DNA from: Nonomuraea guangzhouensis
GTDB taxonomy: Bacteria; Actinomycetota; Actinomycetes; Streptosporangiales; Streptosporangiaceae
DNA length: 64,000 nt
NCBI RefSeq assembly: GCF_019396345.1
Contig: NZ_JAHKRM010000025.1
Coordinates: forward strand, 124,001-188,000
Direction of reading: 5' to 3'
Translations under genes and position numbers: made by a program
The notes under the pieces: model-generated
The model's database searches: none
Told to the model about the DNA's origin: nothing
What the model saw: the letters and a program-made list of their open reading frames with translations, nothing else
Shown: in pieces, positions 40,792-50,386 of the stretch
Numbering within the stretch: the first letter of the stretch is position 1
Layout: every line of letters begins with the position of its first letter

Positions 40792-42567
40792 TCAGCGCGT
40801 GAGGCGCCAGACACGGAGCGAAGGGCCATCACCTGGCAACACATCGGTGTCAGAAGCGTTATAAACGCCCGCCGCCCGGGTGGGCAACGGCAGGGCACGG
40901 CCCGGCGCCCTACGCGCGCACACTAGCAGCGACTCGGCAGCGGTTTCCCGGAGAAAGACCAGGCAGTCCGTATCGGCATGCAACCACCGCAGCCCGCCGT
41001 GGCGCAGCGCGGGCTCGGCCCGGCGCAGCCCGAGCAGTTCCCGGTAGGCGGCCAGCGTCTCCAGGTCCTGGTCGGCGGGGCGGTCCCAGGGCATCGGGGT
41101 GCGCGAGTGCTCGCCGTTCACGCCCGTCAGGCCGTACTCGCTGCCCGCGAACACCATCGGCGTGCCCGGCAGCGTGGCCTGCAGCCCGAGCGCGACGAGG
41201 TGGCGGTCGGCCGAGCCGGTCACGGTGCGGATGCGCGGCGAGTCGTGCGAGTCGAGCAGCTGCCAGGAGTTCGCCTGTGAGCGCCACGACAGGTGGGCGG
41301 CGAAGGCGCGGAACGTCGCGTGGGTCTGGAGCCCGTCACGCGACGGCACGCCGCCGGGCACGCCGAGGAAGTTCGCCAGGTCCAGCTCGGGCGAGCGCAG
41401 CCAGGTCCACACGGGCCGGGTGAAGCCGCCGTAGTTCATGGTGCCGTGCCAGCCGTCGCGGTCCAGGTCGGGTGAGGCGTCGTGGCAGTGCTCGGCGATG
41501 AGCGCCGCGCCGGGGCCGATCTCGCGCCGCAGCAGGGCGGCGATCTCGTGGTTGTGGTCGTCGGGGCCGCGCCGGCCGGTCATGTTCGCGACGTCGACGC
41601 GCCAGCCGTCGAGGGGGCCCAGCCATTTCTTCAGTACGGCCGGTATCCGCTCACGCACCAGGTCGCTGCTCCAGTTGAGCTTGGGCAGCGACCTGACCCC
41701 GTACCAGGACTCGTAGTCGCCGGTGCCGGGATCGAAGTAGAACATCTCCCGCTCGGGCGCGCCCGCGTCGGACAGAGCGGCCGTGAACCAGGGGTGCGTG
41801 CGGCCGCAGTGGTTCGTGGTGATGTCGCCGATCAGCCGCATGCCGCGCGCGTGCAGCGCGCCGGCCAGCCGGCGCAGCGCCTCGTCGCCGCCGAGCAGCG
41901 GGTCGATCCGGTCGAAGTCGGCGGCGTCGTAGCGGTGGTTGGAGCGGGCCGGGAAGATCGGCGTCATGTAGACGGTGTCCACGCCGAGCGCCTGTACGTG
42001 GTCCAGCCGCTCGACGATGCCGTCGAGGTCGCCGCCGTAGAACTGCTGGGACGTGCCGGGGCCCGACGGGGTGACCGGATCGCGGTCCCAGTCGCGCGGC
42101 AGCGCCCAGTCCGGCAGCTCCCGCATCAGCCTGGACCTGGCGAAACGGTCAGGGAAGATCTGGTAGACGATCGCGTCGGCCAGCCACGGGGGCGGCGGCT
42201 CGTGGCAGACCAGCCGGAAGTCGGTGGCGTCGGTGACGTCGTGCGTGACGAGCCCGCCGGCGGTCAGCCACGCCTGCCCGCCCGTGGTGTGCAGGAGGAA
42301 GCGGTAGGGGGTGACCGGGTTGGCGGCGACGATGTCCGCGTGCCACCAGACGTCGCTCTCGCCATAACCGCCCACGGCGCCCGGGACAAAGGGCGACGCG
42401 GCGGTGAAGCGGGGTTCGCCGTCATGGACCGTACGGACATGCACGCCGGTGATCCCGGCGGACAGGGGCGCCCGCACCCGGACCGTCACCGTCGAGCCGG
42501 GTGACGGCGCCTGGGTGGAGACGTACAGAGCGGAGCCGTCGTGATGCGGCTCGCCGAGGAAGCGCAA
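40792..42567 (-). CDS. GH13 maltodextrin glucosidase/neopullulanase-type enzyme
   Basis: 591 residues from TTG 42567, six bp after malG. An N-terminal beta-sandwich (CBM34-like, up to about 125) precedes the TIM barrel: VYQIFPDRFARS, YMTPIFPARSNHRYDAADF, GDITTNHCGRTHPWF, nucleophile Asp in DGWRVDVANM, acid/base Glu in LIAEHCHD, and LLDSHDSPR. It hydrolyses maltodextrins, probably inside the cell, and belongs to the malEFG operon. The start codon is weak and there is no standard ribosome site beyond GGGATAGG, suggesting coupling to malG. Confidence 0.9.
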   Translation of the reverse strand: MRFLGEPHHDGSALYVSTQAPSPGSTVTVRVRAPLSAGITGVHVRTVHDGEPRFTAASPFVPGAVGGYGESDVWWHADIVAANPVTPYRFLLHTTGGQAWLTAGGLVTHDVTDATDFRLVCHEPPPPWLADAIVYQIFPDRFARSRLMRELPDWALPRDWDRDPVTPSGPGTSQQFYGGDLDGIVERLDHVQALGVDTVYMTPIFPARSNHRYDAADFDRIDPLLGGDEALRRLAGALHARGMRLIGDITTNHCGRTHPWFTAALSDAGAPEREMFYFDPGTGDYESWYGVRSLPKLNWSSDLVRERIPAVLKKWLGPLDGWRVDVANMTGRRGPDDHNHEIAALLRREIGPGAALIAEHCHDASPDLDRDGWHGTMNYGGFTRPVWTWLRSPELDLANFLGVPGGVPSRDGLQTHATFRAFAAHLSWRSQANSWQLLDSHDSPRIRTVTGSADRHLVALGLQATLPGTPMVFAGSEYGLTGVNGEHSRTPMPWDRPADQDLETLAAYRELLGLRRAEPALRHGGLRWLHADTDCLVFLRETAAESLLVCARRAPGRALPLPTRAAGVYNASDTDVLPGDGPSLRVWRLTR

Positions 42568-42573
42568 TGAGAC

Positions 42574-43413
42574 CTATCCCTTGACGGCTCCGGCCGTGAG
42601 CCCGGAGACGATGTACTTCTGCAGCCATAGGAACACGCCGACGGTCGGAATGGCGGTGAGCAGCGTGGCCGCGGCGAACATGCCGAAGTTGGCGTTGCGC
42701 TGGTCCCCCGCGATCATCCCGTACATGCCGACGGCCAGCGTCTTGCTCTCGGGGTCGCGCAGGAAGACGTTGGCCATGATGAACTCGCTCATCGTGCCGA
42801 TGAAGGCCAGCAGCGCCGTGACCGCGAGGATCGGCGTGACCAGCGGCATGATGACCCGCCAGAAGATCTGCGCGTGCGTGGCCCCGTCGACGGTCGCCGC
42901 CTCGTCCAGCTCCTTGGGGACGGTGTCGAGGAAGCCCTTCATCAGCCAGGTGTTCACGCCCAGCGCGCCGCCCAGATAGAGCAGCATGAGCCCCCACACG
43001 GTGTTGAACCCGAACGCCGGGTAGAGCTCGGTCACCCTGGTGAAGATCATGAAGATCGTCACGATGGCCAGGAACTGCGGGAACATCTGGATGAGCAGCA
43101 ACGCCAGCAGCCCGACCCGGCGCCCGCGGAACCGCATCCGGCTGAAGGCGTAGGCGGCGAACATCGACAGCAGCAGGCTGGCGAACGACGACGACAGCGC
43201 GATGAACGTCGAGTTGAGGAACCACCGGGCGAACGGATACCGGTCGGAGGTGAACAGATCGGCGAAGTTCCCGAGGCTGGCCCCGGTCGGCAGCAGGTCG
43301 GTGGAGGCCAGCGTGCCCAGCGGGTTGATCGCCGCGGAGATCACGAACAGGATCGGGAACACCGCGAACGCGCACACCACCAGCACGAACACGTGCCGCA
43401 GCGCGAGTCTCAT
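42574..43413 (-). CDS. malG: Maltodextrin ABC transporter permease MalG
   Basis: 279 residues with six membrane helices and the ABC EAA loop ELDEAATVDGATHAQIFWRV, which contacts the ATPase. IPTVGVFLWLQKYIVSGLTA, GAVKG is the usual MalG end. ATGA overlap with malF. No ATPase is coded nearby; a shared MsiK-like ATPase elsewhere in the genome is expected, as in streptomycetes. Confidence 0.93.
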   Translation of the reverse strand: MRLALRHVFVLVVCAFAVFPILFVISAAINPLGTLASTDLLPTGASLGNFADLFTSDRYPFARWFLNSTFIALSSSFASLLLSMFAAYAFSRMRFRGRRVGLLALLLIQMFPQFLAIVTIFMIFTRVTELYPAFGFNTVWGLMLLYLGGALGVNTWLMKGFLDTVPKELDEAATVDGATHAQIFWRVIMPLVTPILAVTALLAFIGTMSEFIMANVFLRDPESKTLAVGMYGMIAGDQRNANFGMFAAATLLTAIPTVGVFLWLQKYIVSGLTAGAVKG

Positions 43414-44978
43414 GCGTAGACCTCCTCCTGCTTGCGGGTCCGGCGGAAGGCCACCGCGGAGATGAGCGCCACGATCGCGAAGATGAACACCGAGATCGAG
43501 GCGGCGAAGCCGAACTGCGCGCCATAGGTGCCGAACGCCAGCCGGAAGGTGTAGGTGATCAGCAGGTCGGTGGCCCCCACCTGCGGGCTCTCCGCCGGGA
43601 ACGGGCCGCCCTCGCTGGTCAGCGCGATCGCGTTGAAGTTGTTGAAGTTGAAGGCGAACGACGAGATCAGCAGCGGCGTGAGCGCCACCAGCAGCAGCGG
43701 CAGCGTCACCTTGCGGAAGCCGTGCCACGGCGACGCCCCGTCGATGGAGGCGGCCTCGGTCAGCTCGCGCGGGATCGCCTGGAGCGCGCCCGTGGTCACC
43801 AGGAACATGTACGGGAAGCCCAGCCAGAGGTTGACCAGGATGACCGCCAGCCGGGCGGTGGCCGGCTGTCCCATCCAGTCGACGTCCAGCCCGAAGAGCT
43901 GGTTGATCAGCCCGAAGTCGCGGTTGAACATGTCCCGCCAGACCAGCAGCATCGCGAAGGCGGGCATGGCGTAGGGCAGGATCAGCGCGATCCGGTAGGC
44001 CTGGGTGCCGCGCATGCGCGGGTGGTGCAGCGCCAGCGCCACCGCCATGCCGAGCGCGAACGTGGCGGCCACGGACGCCAGCGCGAACACCACGTTCCAC
44101 CCGAAGACGCCGATGAAGTAGCCGGAGATCGTGGGGTTCGTCAGCACCCGGGCGAAGTTCGCGAAGCCGACGCTCACCTGCCAGCCCTGCGCGAGGTGCG
44201 CGCCCTTGGCGTTGACGAAGTAGCCCTGCCCCTCGTCGGCCGTCCACCGGTCGCCCTCGCCCTGGACGCAGTCGCAGCGCGCGTCGTAGACGAGCGCCGC
44301 CCGCCCCTCGACCGCGCGGCTCAGCCCGTTCGCCTTGATCAGCCCGCCGCGGGTCGGTACGGCCAGCGCCGCGATCTGCTGCGCCCTGGCCGCCGCCTGC
44401 GGAGCCGTCAGCACGGTGAAGCCGGGCGCCGTCAGCACCTTGCCCGTCACGCCCACCTGGGCGCCGGTCACCGGTGCGAGCCCGGCCTGGTCGCCCGACT
44501 GGACCTGCTTGGTCTCCGGGTCCACCAGGAGGAAGACCAGTTTGTCGCCCTTCAGCGCGCTGGTCAGGTTGTACTCCGGCGAGCCGGGCGCCTGCCGCAC
44601 GGAGCCCGTCTCGATCGCCGCGATGGCCGCCGTCTTGTCGCCGCGGTGGCCGTCGCCGAAGTTCGTGAACGCCGTGCTCACCGTGTAGAGGACCGGGAAC
44701 ACCTGGAAGGCGATCAGGAAGATGGTGCCGGGGATCAGATATTTGGCCGGGACGAACCGGCGGGTCAGGTAGAGGTAGGCGATCACCGCGGTGGCGCCGC
44801 CGAGGATCACCAGGGCGGGCCACGACCCGGCCGCCACCAGGGGCGGCGCCGCGTACACCAGGAGCGCCGCCGCCACCGCGAGCACCGCGATCCTGCTCAC
44901 CAGGAAAGCCGTGGTGATCTCGCGGCGGGGCCGCGGGGGAGCATGAGCCCCCGTGGCCTCACGCACGTCCAGGGTCAT
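43410..44978 (-). CDS. malF: Maltodextrin ABC transporter permease MalF
   Basis: 522 residues. Helices 1-3 lie in the first 110 residues; a large extracytoplasmic P2 domain spans about 110-270 (GSVRQAPGSPEYNLTSALKG). The remaining helices include the EAA loop ELTEAASIDGASPWHGFRKV. The large P2 is a mark of true MalF proteins and binds MalE. It forms the channel with MalG. Confidence 0.93.
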   Translation of the reverse strand: MTLDVREATGAHAPPRPRREITTAFLVSRIAVLAVAAALLVYAAPPLVAAGSWPALVILGGATAVIAYLYLTRRFVPAKYLIPGTIFLIAFQVFPVLYTVSTAFTNFGDGHRGDKTAAIAAIETGSVRQAPGSPEYNLTSALKGDKLVFLLVDPETKQVQSGDQAGLAPVTGAQVGVTGKVLTAPGFTVLTAPQAAARAQQIAALAVPTRGGLIKANGLSRAVEGRAALVYDARCDCVQGEGDRWTADEGQGYFVNAKGAHLAQGWQVSVGFANFARVLTNPTISGYFIGVFGWNVVFALASVAATFALGMAVALALHHPRMRGTQAYRIALILPYAMPAFAMLLVWRDMFNRDFGLINQLFGLDVDWMGQPATARLAVILVNLWLGFPYMFLVTTGALQAIPRELTEAASIDGASPWHGFRKVTLPLLLVALTPLLISSFAFNFNNFNAIALTSEGGPFPAESPQVGATDLLITYTFRLAFGTYGAQFGFAASISVFIFAIVALISAVAFRRTRKQEEVYA

Positions 44979-44982
44979 GGCG

Positions 44983-46266
44983 TCAGTTCTTGAGCGAGGT
45001 GTCGATGGCCTTCTGCGCGGCCGCCGCGGCCTTGGCCGGGTCGCCGCCCTTGACCACCGCCGCCTCGGCGATGCCGAACGGCTCCCAGACCGCCTGCATC
45101 TCGGGGATGGCCGGCATCGGCAGGCCGTTCTTGCCCGCGTCCATGAACTTGCCCGCGTCGGGGTCGGTCGCCCCGACCTCCTGCAGCGCCTCGGTCAGCG
45201 CCGGGGGCCGCGGGTCGGCCGCGTACAGGGCCTTGGCCACGTCCTTGTTGGTCACGTAGTTCGCGACGAACTCCTGCGCGAGGGTCTTGTTCTTGCCCTT
45301 GGAGGCCACGAAGAACGACTGGACGCCGACGAACGGCGTGGCGGGCTTGCCGTCCTTGAACGACGGGACGGGCGTGATGTCGTAGCTGATGCCGCCCTTC
45401 TTCACGTCGCCCATGGCCCAGGGGCCGGAGATCAGGAACGCGCACTTGCCGCCGGCGAAGCTGGCGATGTAGTTCTCGTTGGTGATCGACGTCTTGAGCG
45501 CGCCGTCACCCTTCTCCCCCAGCTCCTTCAGCTTGCCGAACGCCTTGACCGAGTCGGGCGAGCCGAGCAGCACCTTCTTCGGGTCCGGGTCGCCGGAGGC
45601 GGTGGTGCCGAACAGCGAGCCGCCGCCCGCCGCGAAGAGCGGGTAGACGTGGAAGGCGTCGCCCTTCTGCGCCACCGGCAGGCAGAGCACCTCCTTGACC
45701 TTGCCCGCCGCCTTGAGCGCCTTGCCCTGCTTGACCAGGTCCTCCAGCGTCGCGGGGGCATCGGGCGCGAGCTTGGTGTTGCGGATCAGCGCGATGTTCT
45801 CCACCGCGTACGGTGCGGCCATCACCTGGCCGTCGAACGTGACCGCCTTCATGGCGATCTCCGGGAACGCCGCCTTCTGCGCGTCGGTGAGGTTGACCGG
45901 GTCGATGGCGCCGTTCTGCACCAGGTTGCCGATCCAGTCGTGCGCGCCGACCATGATGTCCGGGCCGCTGCCCTGCTGGGAGGCGGTGAGGAAGGTCTGC
46001 TGGTTGTCCTTGCTGATCTCCTTCACCTCGACGGCCACGCCGTTCTCGGTGCCGAACTGATCGGCGAAGGGCTTGAGCGCCTTGACCCGGTTGGGGTCGG
46101 CCCAGATCACGAGCTTGCCGCTGCCCTTGTCGGCGGCGGGGGCCGAGGCCGAGGTGGCGGAGCCGCTGGGGGCGGCGGAGGGGGTGCCGGGCTGCGAACC
46201 GCCGCACGCCGTGGCGGCTAATGCCAGGGACGTGAGTGCGGCCACACCCAGGGCTCGCTTGCGCAT
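44983..46266 (-). CDS. malE: Maltose/maltodextrin-binding lipoprotein MalE
   Basis: 427 residues, lipobox LAATAC at the end of the signal peptide, then a Ser/Ala/Pro linker and the solute-binding core (GKLVIWADPNRVKALKPFAD, GPDIMVGAHDWIGNLVQNG, GGKCAFLISGPWAMGDVKKG). AGGAGGTCCC precedes the ATG. It captures maltodextrin for MalFG. A TATAAG at 46316-46311 may be the -10 of the operon. Confidence 0.93.
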   Translation of the reverse strand: MRKRALGVAALTSLALAATACGGSQPGTPSAAPSGSATSASAPAADKGSGKLVIWADPNRVKALKPFADQFGTENGVAVEVKEISKDNQQTFLTASQQGSGPDIMVGAHDWIGNLVQNGAIDPVNLTDAQKAAFPEIAMKAVTFDGQVMAAPYAVENIALIRNTKLAPDAPATLEDLVKQGKALKAAGKVKEVLCLPVAQKGDAFHVYPLFAAGGGSLFGTTASGDPDPKKVLLGSPDSVKAFGKLKELGEKGDGALKTSITNENYIASFAGGKCAFLISGPWAMGDVKKGGISYDITPVPSFKDGKPATPFVGVQSFFVASKGKNKTLAQEFVANYVTNKDVAKALYAADPRPPALTEALQEVGATDPDAGKFMDAGKNGLPMPAIPEMQAVWEPFGIAEAAVVKGGDPAKAAAAAQKAIDTSLKN

Positions 46267-46337
46267 GGGACCTCCTGAGGTCCGGAGGGGGCTAATGACC
46301 GCTTTCGCGGCTTATATTTCGGGGACGTTAGCGAGTC

Positions 46338-46461
46338 TTTGCAAGAATTGGAAGAACTTGCGAAAGAGCGTTACCTGATCCAGATGCACGGGATACTCCC
46401 TTGACCTCGCCGCCTGGTCTCCTGGGGGAAGTACGGTGTTGTCTGCAACTTTCCGCAACTT
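46338..46461. promoter_or_regulatory. Control region between malE and alpha-glucosidase
   Basis: Contains TTTGCAAG (46338-46345) facing CTTGCGAAAG (46357-46366) and a direct pair GCAACTT at 46445 and 46455 spaced by one helical turn. CTTGCAA-type words are known MalR operators in actinomycetes. The regulator gene itself is not in this window's neighbourhood. Confidence 0.55.
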
Positions 46462-46533
46462 ACGCTTGACCCCACAGAACCACGCAAGCCATCCTTCACC
46501 AGACATCACGGACATTTCCCCCGGAGGACCGCA

Positions 46534-48021
46534 ATGCTCGGCAACGACGATTGGTGGCGCGACGCCGTCGTTTACCAGGTCTACCCACGCAGCTTCGCCG
46601 ACGCCAACGGCGACGGCATCGGGGACCTGCCGGGCGTGCGCGAGCGCCTCGGCTACCTCGCCGAGCTGGGCGTGGACGCCATCTGGTTGAGCCCCTTCTA
46701 CACCTCGCCGATGGCCGACGGCGGCTACGACGTGGCCGACTACCGCGACGTGGACCCGATGTTCGGCACGCTGGCCGACCTCGACGGGCTGATCGCGGAC
46801 GCGCACGAGCTGGGCATCAGGGTGATCGTGGACCTGGTGCCGAACCACTCCTCCGACCGGCACCCGTGGTTCCAGGCGGGGCTGCGCGACCGTTACATCT
46901 TCCGGGACCGGCCCAACGACTGGGAGTCCATCTTCGGCGGGCCCGCCTGGACGCAGGTGGCCGACGGGCAGTGGTATCTCCACCTCTTCGCCCCCGAACA
47001 GCCCGACCTCAACTGGGAGCACCCGGAGGTGCGGGCCGAGTTCCGCGACATCCTGCGGTTCTGGCTGGACCGCGGGGTGGACGGCTTCCGCGTCGACGTG
47101 GCGCACGGCATGGTCAAGGCCGCCGGGCTGCCCGACGTGGGACCGAAGGAGGGCCGCCAGGCCGAGATGCTCGGCGACGAGCAGGTGCCGTACTTCGACC
47201 AGGACGGCGTGCACGAGATCTACCGCGAGTGGCGGCCGATCCTCGACTCCTACCCCGGCGGGCGGATGGCCGTCGCCGAGGCGTGGGTGTCCTCGCCCGA
47301 GCGGCTGGCCCGCTACGTCGGCCCCGACGAGCTGCACCAGGCGTTCAACTTCGACTTCCTGCTGGCCGACTTCCACGCCAAGTCCTTCCGCGCGGTCATC
47401 GAGAAGGCGCTGGCCGAGGCGGAGCTGGTCGGTGCGCCGACCACCTGGGTGCTGTCCAACCACGACAAGCCCCGGCACGTCACCCGGCACGGCGGCCTGG
47501 CCCGGGCGAAGGCGGCCACGCTGCTCATGCTGGCGCTGCCCGGCTCGGCCTACCTCTACAACGGCGAGGAGCTCGGCCTGCCCGAGGTGCTCGACCTGCC
47601 GGACGAGCTGCGGCAGGACCCGGCGTTCCTGCGCAGCGGCGAGAGCCGTGACGGCTGCCGGGTGCCGATCCCGTGGACCACCGCCCCCGGCTTCGGCTGG
47701 CGGGACCCGTGGCTGCCGATCCCCGACTCGTGGGCGCCACTGTCGGCCGAGGCCCAGCACGACGACCCCGGCTCCACGCTGAACCTCTACCGGGCCGCAC
47801 TGCGCCTGCGCAAGGCCCACCCGGCACTCGGCGGCGGCACGCTGGCCTGGCTCGACTCCCCCAAGGACGTGCTGGCCATCGAGCGCTCGCCCGGCCTGGT
47901 CGTCGTGCTGAACACCAGTGACGAGCCGGTGGAGGTGACCGGCGAGGTGCTGCTGTCGAGCGGCCCGCTCACCGCCGAGGGCACCCTCCCGCCCGACACC
48001 ACGGTGTGGCTCCAGCGCTGA
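46534..48021 (+). CDS. GH13 alpha-glucosidase
   Basis: 495 residues from ATG 46534 (GGAGG upstream). Start WWRDAVVYQVYPRSFADANG; nucleophile Asp in DGFRVDVAHGM; acid/base Glu in VAEAWVSSPERLARY; stabiliser in VLSNHDKPRH. This is the GH13_23/30-like oligosaccharide alpha-glucosidase group. It cuts glucose from imported maltodextrins and is divergent from malEFG, so it is part of the same regulon. Confidence 0.93.
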   Translation: MLGNDDWWRDAVVYQVYPRSFADANGDGIGDLPGVRERLGYLAELGVDAIWLSPFYTSPMADGGYDVADYRDVDPMFGTLADLDGLIADAHELGIRVIVDLVPNHSSDRHPWFQAGLRDRYIFRDRPNDWESIFGGPAWTQVADGQWYLHLFAPEQPDLNWEHPEVRAEFRDILRFWLDRGVDGFRVDVAHGMVKAAGLPDVGPKEGRQAEMLGDEQVPYFDQDGVHEIYREWRPILDSYPGGRMAVAEAWVSSPERLARYVGPDELHQAFNFDFLLADFHAKSFRAVIEKALAEAELVGAPTTWVLSNHDKPRHVTRHGGLARAKAATLLMLALPGSAYLYNGEELGLPEVLDLPDELRQDPAFLRSGESRDGCRVPIPWTTAPGFGWRDPWLPIPDSWAPLSAEAQHDDPGSTLNLYRAALRLRKAHPALGGGTLAWLDSPKDVLAIERSPGLVVVLNTSDEPVEVTGEVLLSSGPLTAEGTLPPDTTVWLQR

Positions 48022-48089
48022 GGCCGGACGCGGCCCGTACGGCCTTCGCGGGCTGTGCGGGCTGAACGGCCCGCGCAAGCTGACCATGG

Positions 48090-48133
48090 GGGAAATTTTC
48101 CCTCTGGCCGCCATATAACGGTACTTACCGTTA
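48090..48133. promoter_or_regulatory. Palindromes at promoter of orphan kinase
   Basis: GGGAAA-T-TTTCCC (48090-48102) lies in the -35 zone; TATAAC (48114-48119) fits a -10; and a perfect 18-bp dyad TAACGGTA-CT-TACCGTTA (48116-48133) covers the expected transcription start, 13 bp before the ATG. Confidence 0.65.
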
Positions 48134-48146
48134 GTAGCCTCGTTTA

Positions 48147-49490
48147 ATGACCCCGCGCCTATGGGCGAGGTCCCTGCGCGGCCGCGTCACGCTCGTGGCG
48201 GCCGCGGTGGCCGCCTCCGTACTGATTCCCGCGGGTGTCGGCAGCGTCGTCGTGGCCAAGTCCGTGATCGAGGCCCATGTGTGGGAGGAGACCAGGGACG
48301 CCGCCGAACAGGTCGCGGTCGATTCACGCGGGGGCCATCTTCCCCTGGGGGCGGCGATGCCGTTGCCCGACCCGTACGTCGACCTGATCCAGGTCGTGGC
48401 CCCGGGCGGTCAGGTGATCGGGACGAGCGACGCGGCCCGCAACCTGCCGCGGCTGAGCGACGTCTGGCCCACGCCCGACAACCGGGTCATCAGCACCACG
48501 AGCTGCCTCCCGAGACTGTGCATCCACCTGACGGCCGTCCGCGTGTCGCCGGCGCCGAGCTCGAACGTCGTGTACGCCGGACGCACCACGCCGGGCCTGC
48601 TGGACCTGCGGATCCTGGAGACCGTGGTGTTCACCCAGATAGTCGTGCTCATGGTCCTGGCCACCTGGACGACCTGGCTGACCATGGGCCGGGCGCTGCA
48701 ACCGGTGGGCGCGATGCGGGCCGAGCTCGACGAGGTCAACGCCAGTGACCTGAGCCGCCGGGTGACCCAGCCGTCAGGGGAGGACGAGGTCGCCGAGCTC
48801 GCGCGGTCCGTCAACGGCACCTTGGCCCGCTTGGAACGTTCCGCGTGCCAGCAGCGCCGCTTCGCCTCCGACGCCTCGCACGAGCTGCGCACCCCCATCG
48901 CCGGGCTGCGCGCGCAACTGGAGAGCGCCCAGCTCTACCCCGAGGACACCGACTTCGTCGCCCTGGTGGACAGCGCGCTGCGCGACACCGACCGGCTCGA
49001 AGCGATCATATCCGACCTGCTGCTGCTGGCCAGGATCGGCTCGCGCGTGGATGTGGTGAAGGAGCGGGTGGACCTCGCGGCCCTGGTCCGCGACGAGCTG
49101 TCGTGCCGCGACGGCCCGGTGCCTGTCAAGCCGGCGCTGGAGGAGGGCGTCGTGGTGGCCGGGGTACGGATGCAGCTCGCCCGGGTGCTGACGAACCTGC
49201 TGGACAACGCCCAGCGGCATGCCGAGACCATCGTCAGGGTGGTCGTCACCAGAGACGGGGGCATGGCCGTCGTGGCCGTGGAGAACGACGGTGTGGAGAT
49301 CGCGCCGGCGGACCGCGAGTGCATCTTCGACCGCTTCACCCGGCTGGACGCGGCCCGCAGCCGCGACGCCGGCGGCACCGGTCTGGGCCTGGCCATCGCG
49401 CGCGACGTCGCGGTGGCGCATCGCGGCGAGATCCGCGTCGAGGAGTGCCGAGGCGGCGCCCGCTTCGTCCTGAGACTGCCTGCCGCGTGA
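48147..49490 (+). CDS. Sensor histidine kinase without adjacent response regulator
   Basis: 447 residues. Two membrane helices (about 13-37 and 157-178) flank a sensor domain with Cys120 and Cys125 (SCLPRLC), which might form a disulfide. HAMP, then H-box SDASHELRTPIAGLR (His245), N-box NLLDNAQRHA, and the F/G2 boxes IFDRFTRLDA, GGTGLGLAIARD. The G1-like segment reads VENDGVEIAPADR, lacking the usual DxGxG. No regulator gene is next to it, so its partner must be elsewhere. Confidence 0.9.
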   Translation: MTPRLWARSLRGRVTLVAAAVAASVLIPAGVGSVVVAKSVIEAHVWEETRDAAEQVAVDSRGGHLPLGAAMPLPDPYVDLIQVVAPGGQVIGTSDAARNLPRLSDVWPTPDNRVISTTSCLPRLCIHLTAVRVSPAPSSNVVYAGRTTPGLLDLRILETVVFTQIVVLMVLATWTTWLTMGRALQPVGAMRAELDEVNASDLSRRVTQPSGEDEVAELARSVNGTLARLERSACQQRRFASDASHELRTPIAGLRAQLESAQLYPEDTDFVALVDSALRDTDRLEAIISDLLLLARIGSRVDVVKERVDLAALVRDELSCRDGPVPVKPALEEGVVVAGVRMQLARVLTNLLDNAQRHAETIVRVVVTRDGGMAVVAVENDGVEIAPADRECIFDRFTRLDAARSRDAGGTGLGLAIARDVAVAHRGEIRVEECRGGARFVLRLPAA

Positions 49491-49567
49491 CACGATCCAC
49501 CTACCGTCGTTCACCTTGTGACATGAACCGGTGGATTTACGCGCCCTTTGTCCGAGATCATGGGGAC

Positions 49568-50386
49568 ATGACGGAACAAGCGCCGCAAGGTGTGGACCCG
49601 CACATCCCCAACGCGGCGCGGATGTACGACTACTTCCTTGGTGGCAAGGACAACTTCAAGGCCGACCGGGAGCTCGCCGAACTGGTCATGAGCGTGTTAC
49701 CCGAGGTCAGAGAGGGCACGAGGCAGAACCGCAAGTTCATCGGGCGAGTGGTCGAATACCTCTGCCGTCAGGGCGTCACCCAGTTCCTCGACCTGGGCTC
49801 CGGCCTGCCGGCCGCGGAGAACGTGCACGAGGTCGCCCACCGGTTCGCGCCGGAGGCGCGCGTGGTGTACGTCGACAACGACCCCGTGGTCGCCGCGCAC
49901 GGCCGCGCCCTGCTGGCCGACCCGGAGAAGGTCACCATGGTGCTGGGCGACGGCCGCGAGGCGGAGAAGATCCTCGGGCATCCCGACGTGCTGTCGGTGC
50001 TGGACTTCGACCAGCCGGTCGCGGTGCTCATGATGTTCTTCCTGCACCTGGTGCCCGACGAGGACGAGCCGCACGAGTTCGTGGCCACCTACCGCGACGC
50101 GCTGGCGCCGGGCAGCTATCTGGCCATCTCGCATGTCGGCAACGACGTCGTGCCGGAGCAGGTGGCCAAGATCAGCGAGTTCTACCAGAAGGCCAACGCG
50201 CCCTTCTGCCCGCGCCCCGGCAAGGAGATCGCCCGATTCTTCGGTGACTTCGAGCTGGTCCCGCCGGGGCTGGCGAGCGGCCTGGGGCCGGAGGTCGGCT
50301 GGCCGTTCAACGACCCCCAGGAGACGCTGTTCCTCGATGAGGAGATGGCGCGGATGGGCTATGCGGGCATCGGCCGCAAGCCCTAG
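49568..50386 (+). CDS. SAM-dependent methyltransferase (DUF574/PF04672 type)
   Basis: 272 residues. Typical family start PHIPNAARMYDYFLGGKDNF, SAM motif QFLDLGSGLPAAENVHEVAH, acidic ribose site VVYVDNDPVVAAHGRALL, and FFLHLVPDEDEPHEFVATYR. The family is abundant in Streptomyces and relatives; its substrates are largely unknown. Its TAG stop shares the tetranucleotide CTAG with the stop of the convergent symporter gene. Confidence 0.92.
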   Translation: MTEQAPQGVDPHIPNAARMYDYFLGGKDNFKADRELAELVMSVLPEVREGTRQNRKFIGRVVEYLCRQGVTQFLDLGSGLPAAENVHEVAHRFAPEARVVYVDNDPVVAAHGRALLADPEKVTMVLGDGREAEKILGHPDVLSVLDFDQPVAVLMMFFLHLVPDEDEPHEFVATYRDALAPGSYLAISHVGNDVVPEQVAKISEFYQKANAPFCPRPGKEIARFFGDFELVPPGLASGLGPEVGWPFNDPQETLFLDEEMARMGYAGIGRKP

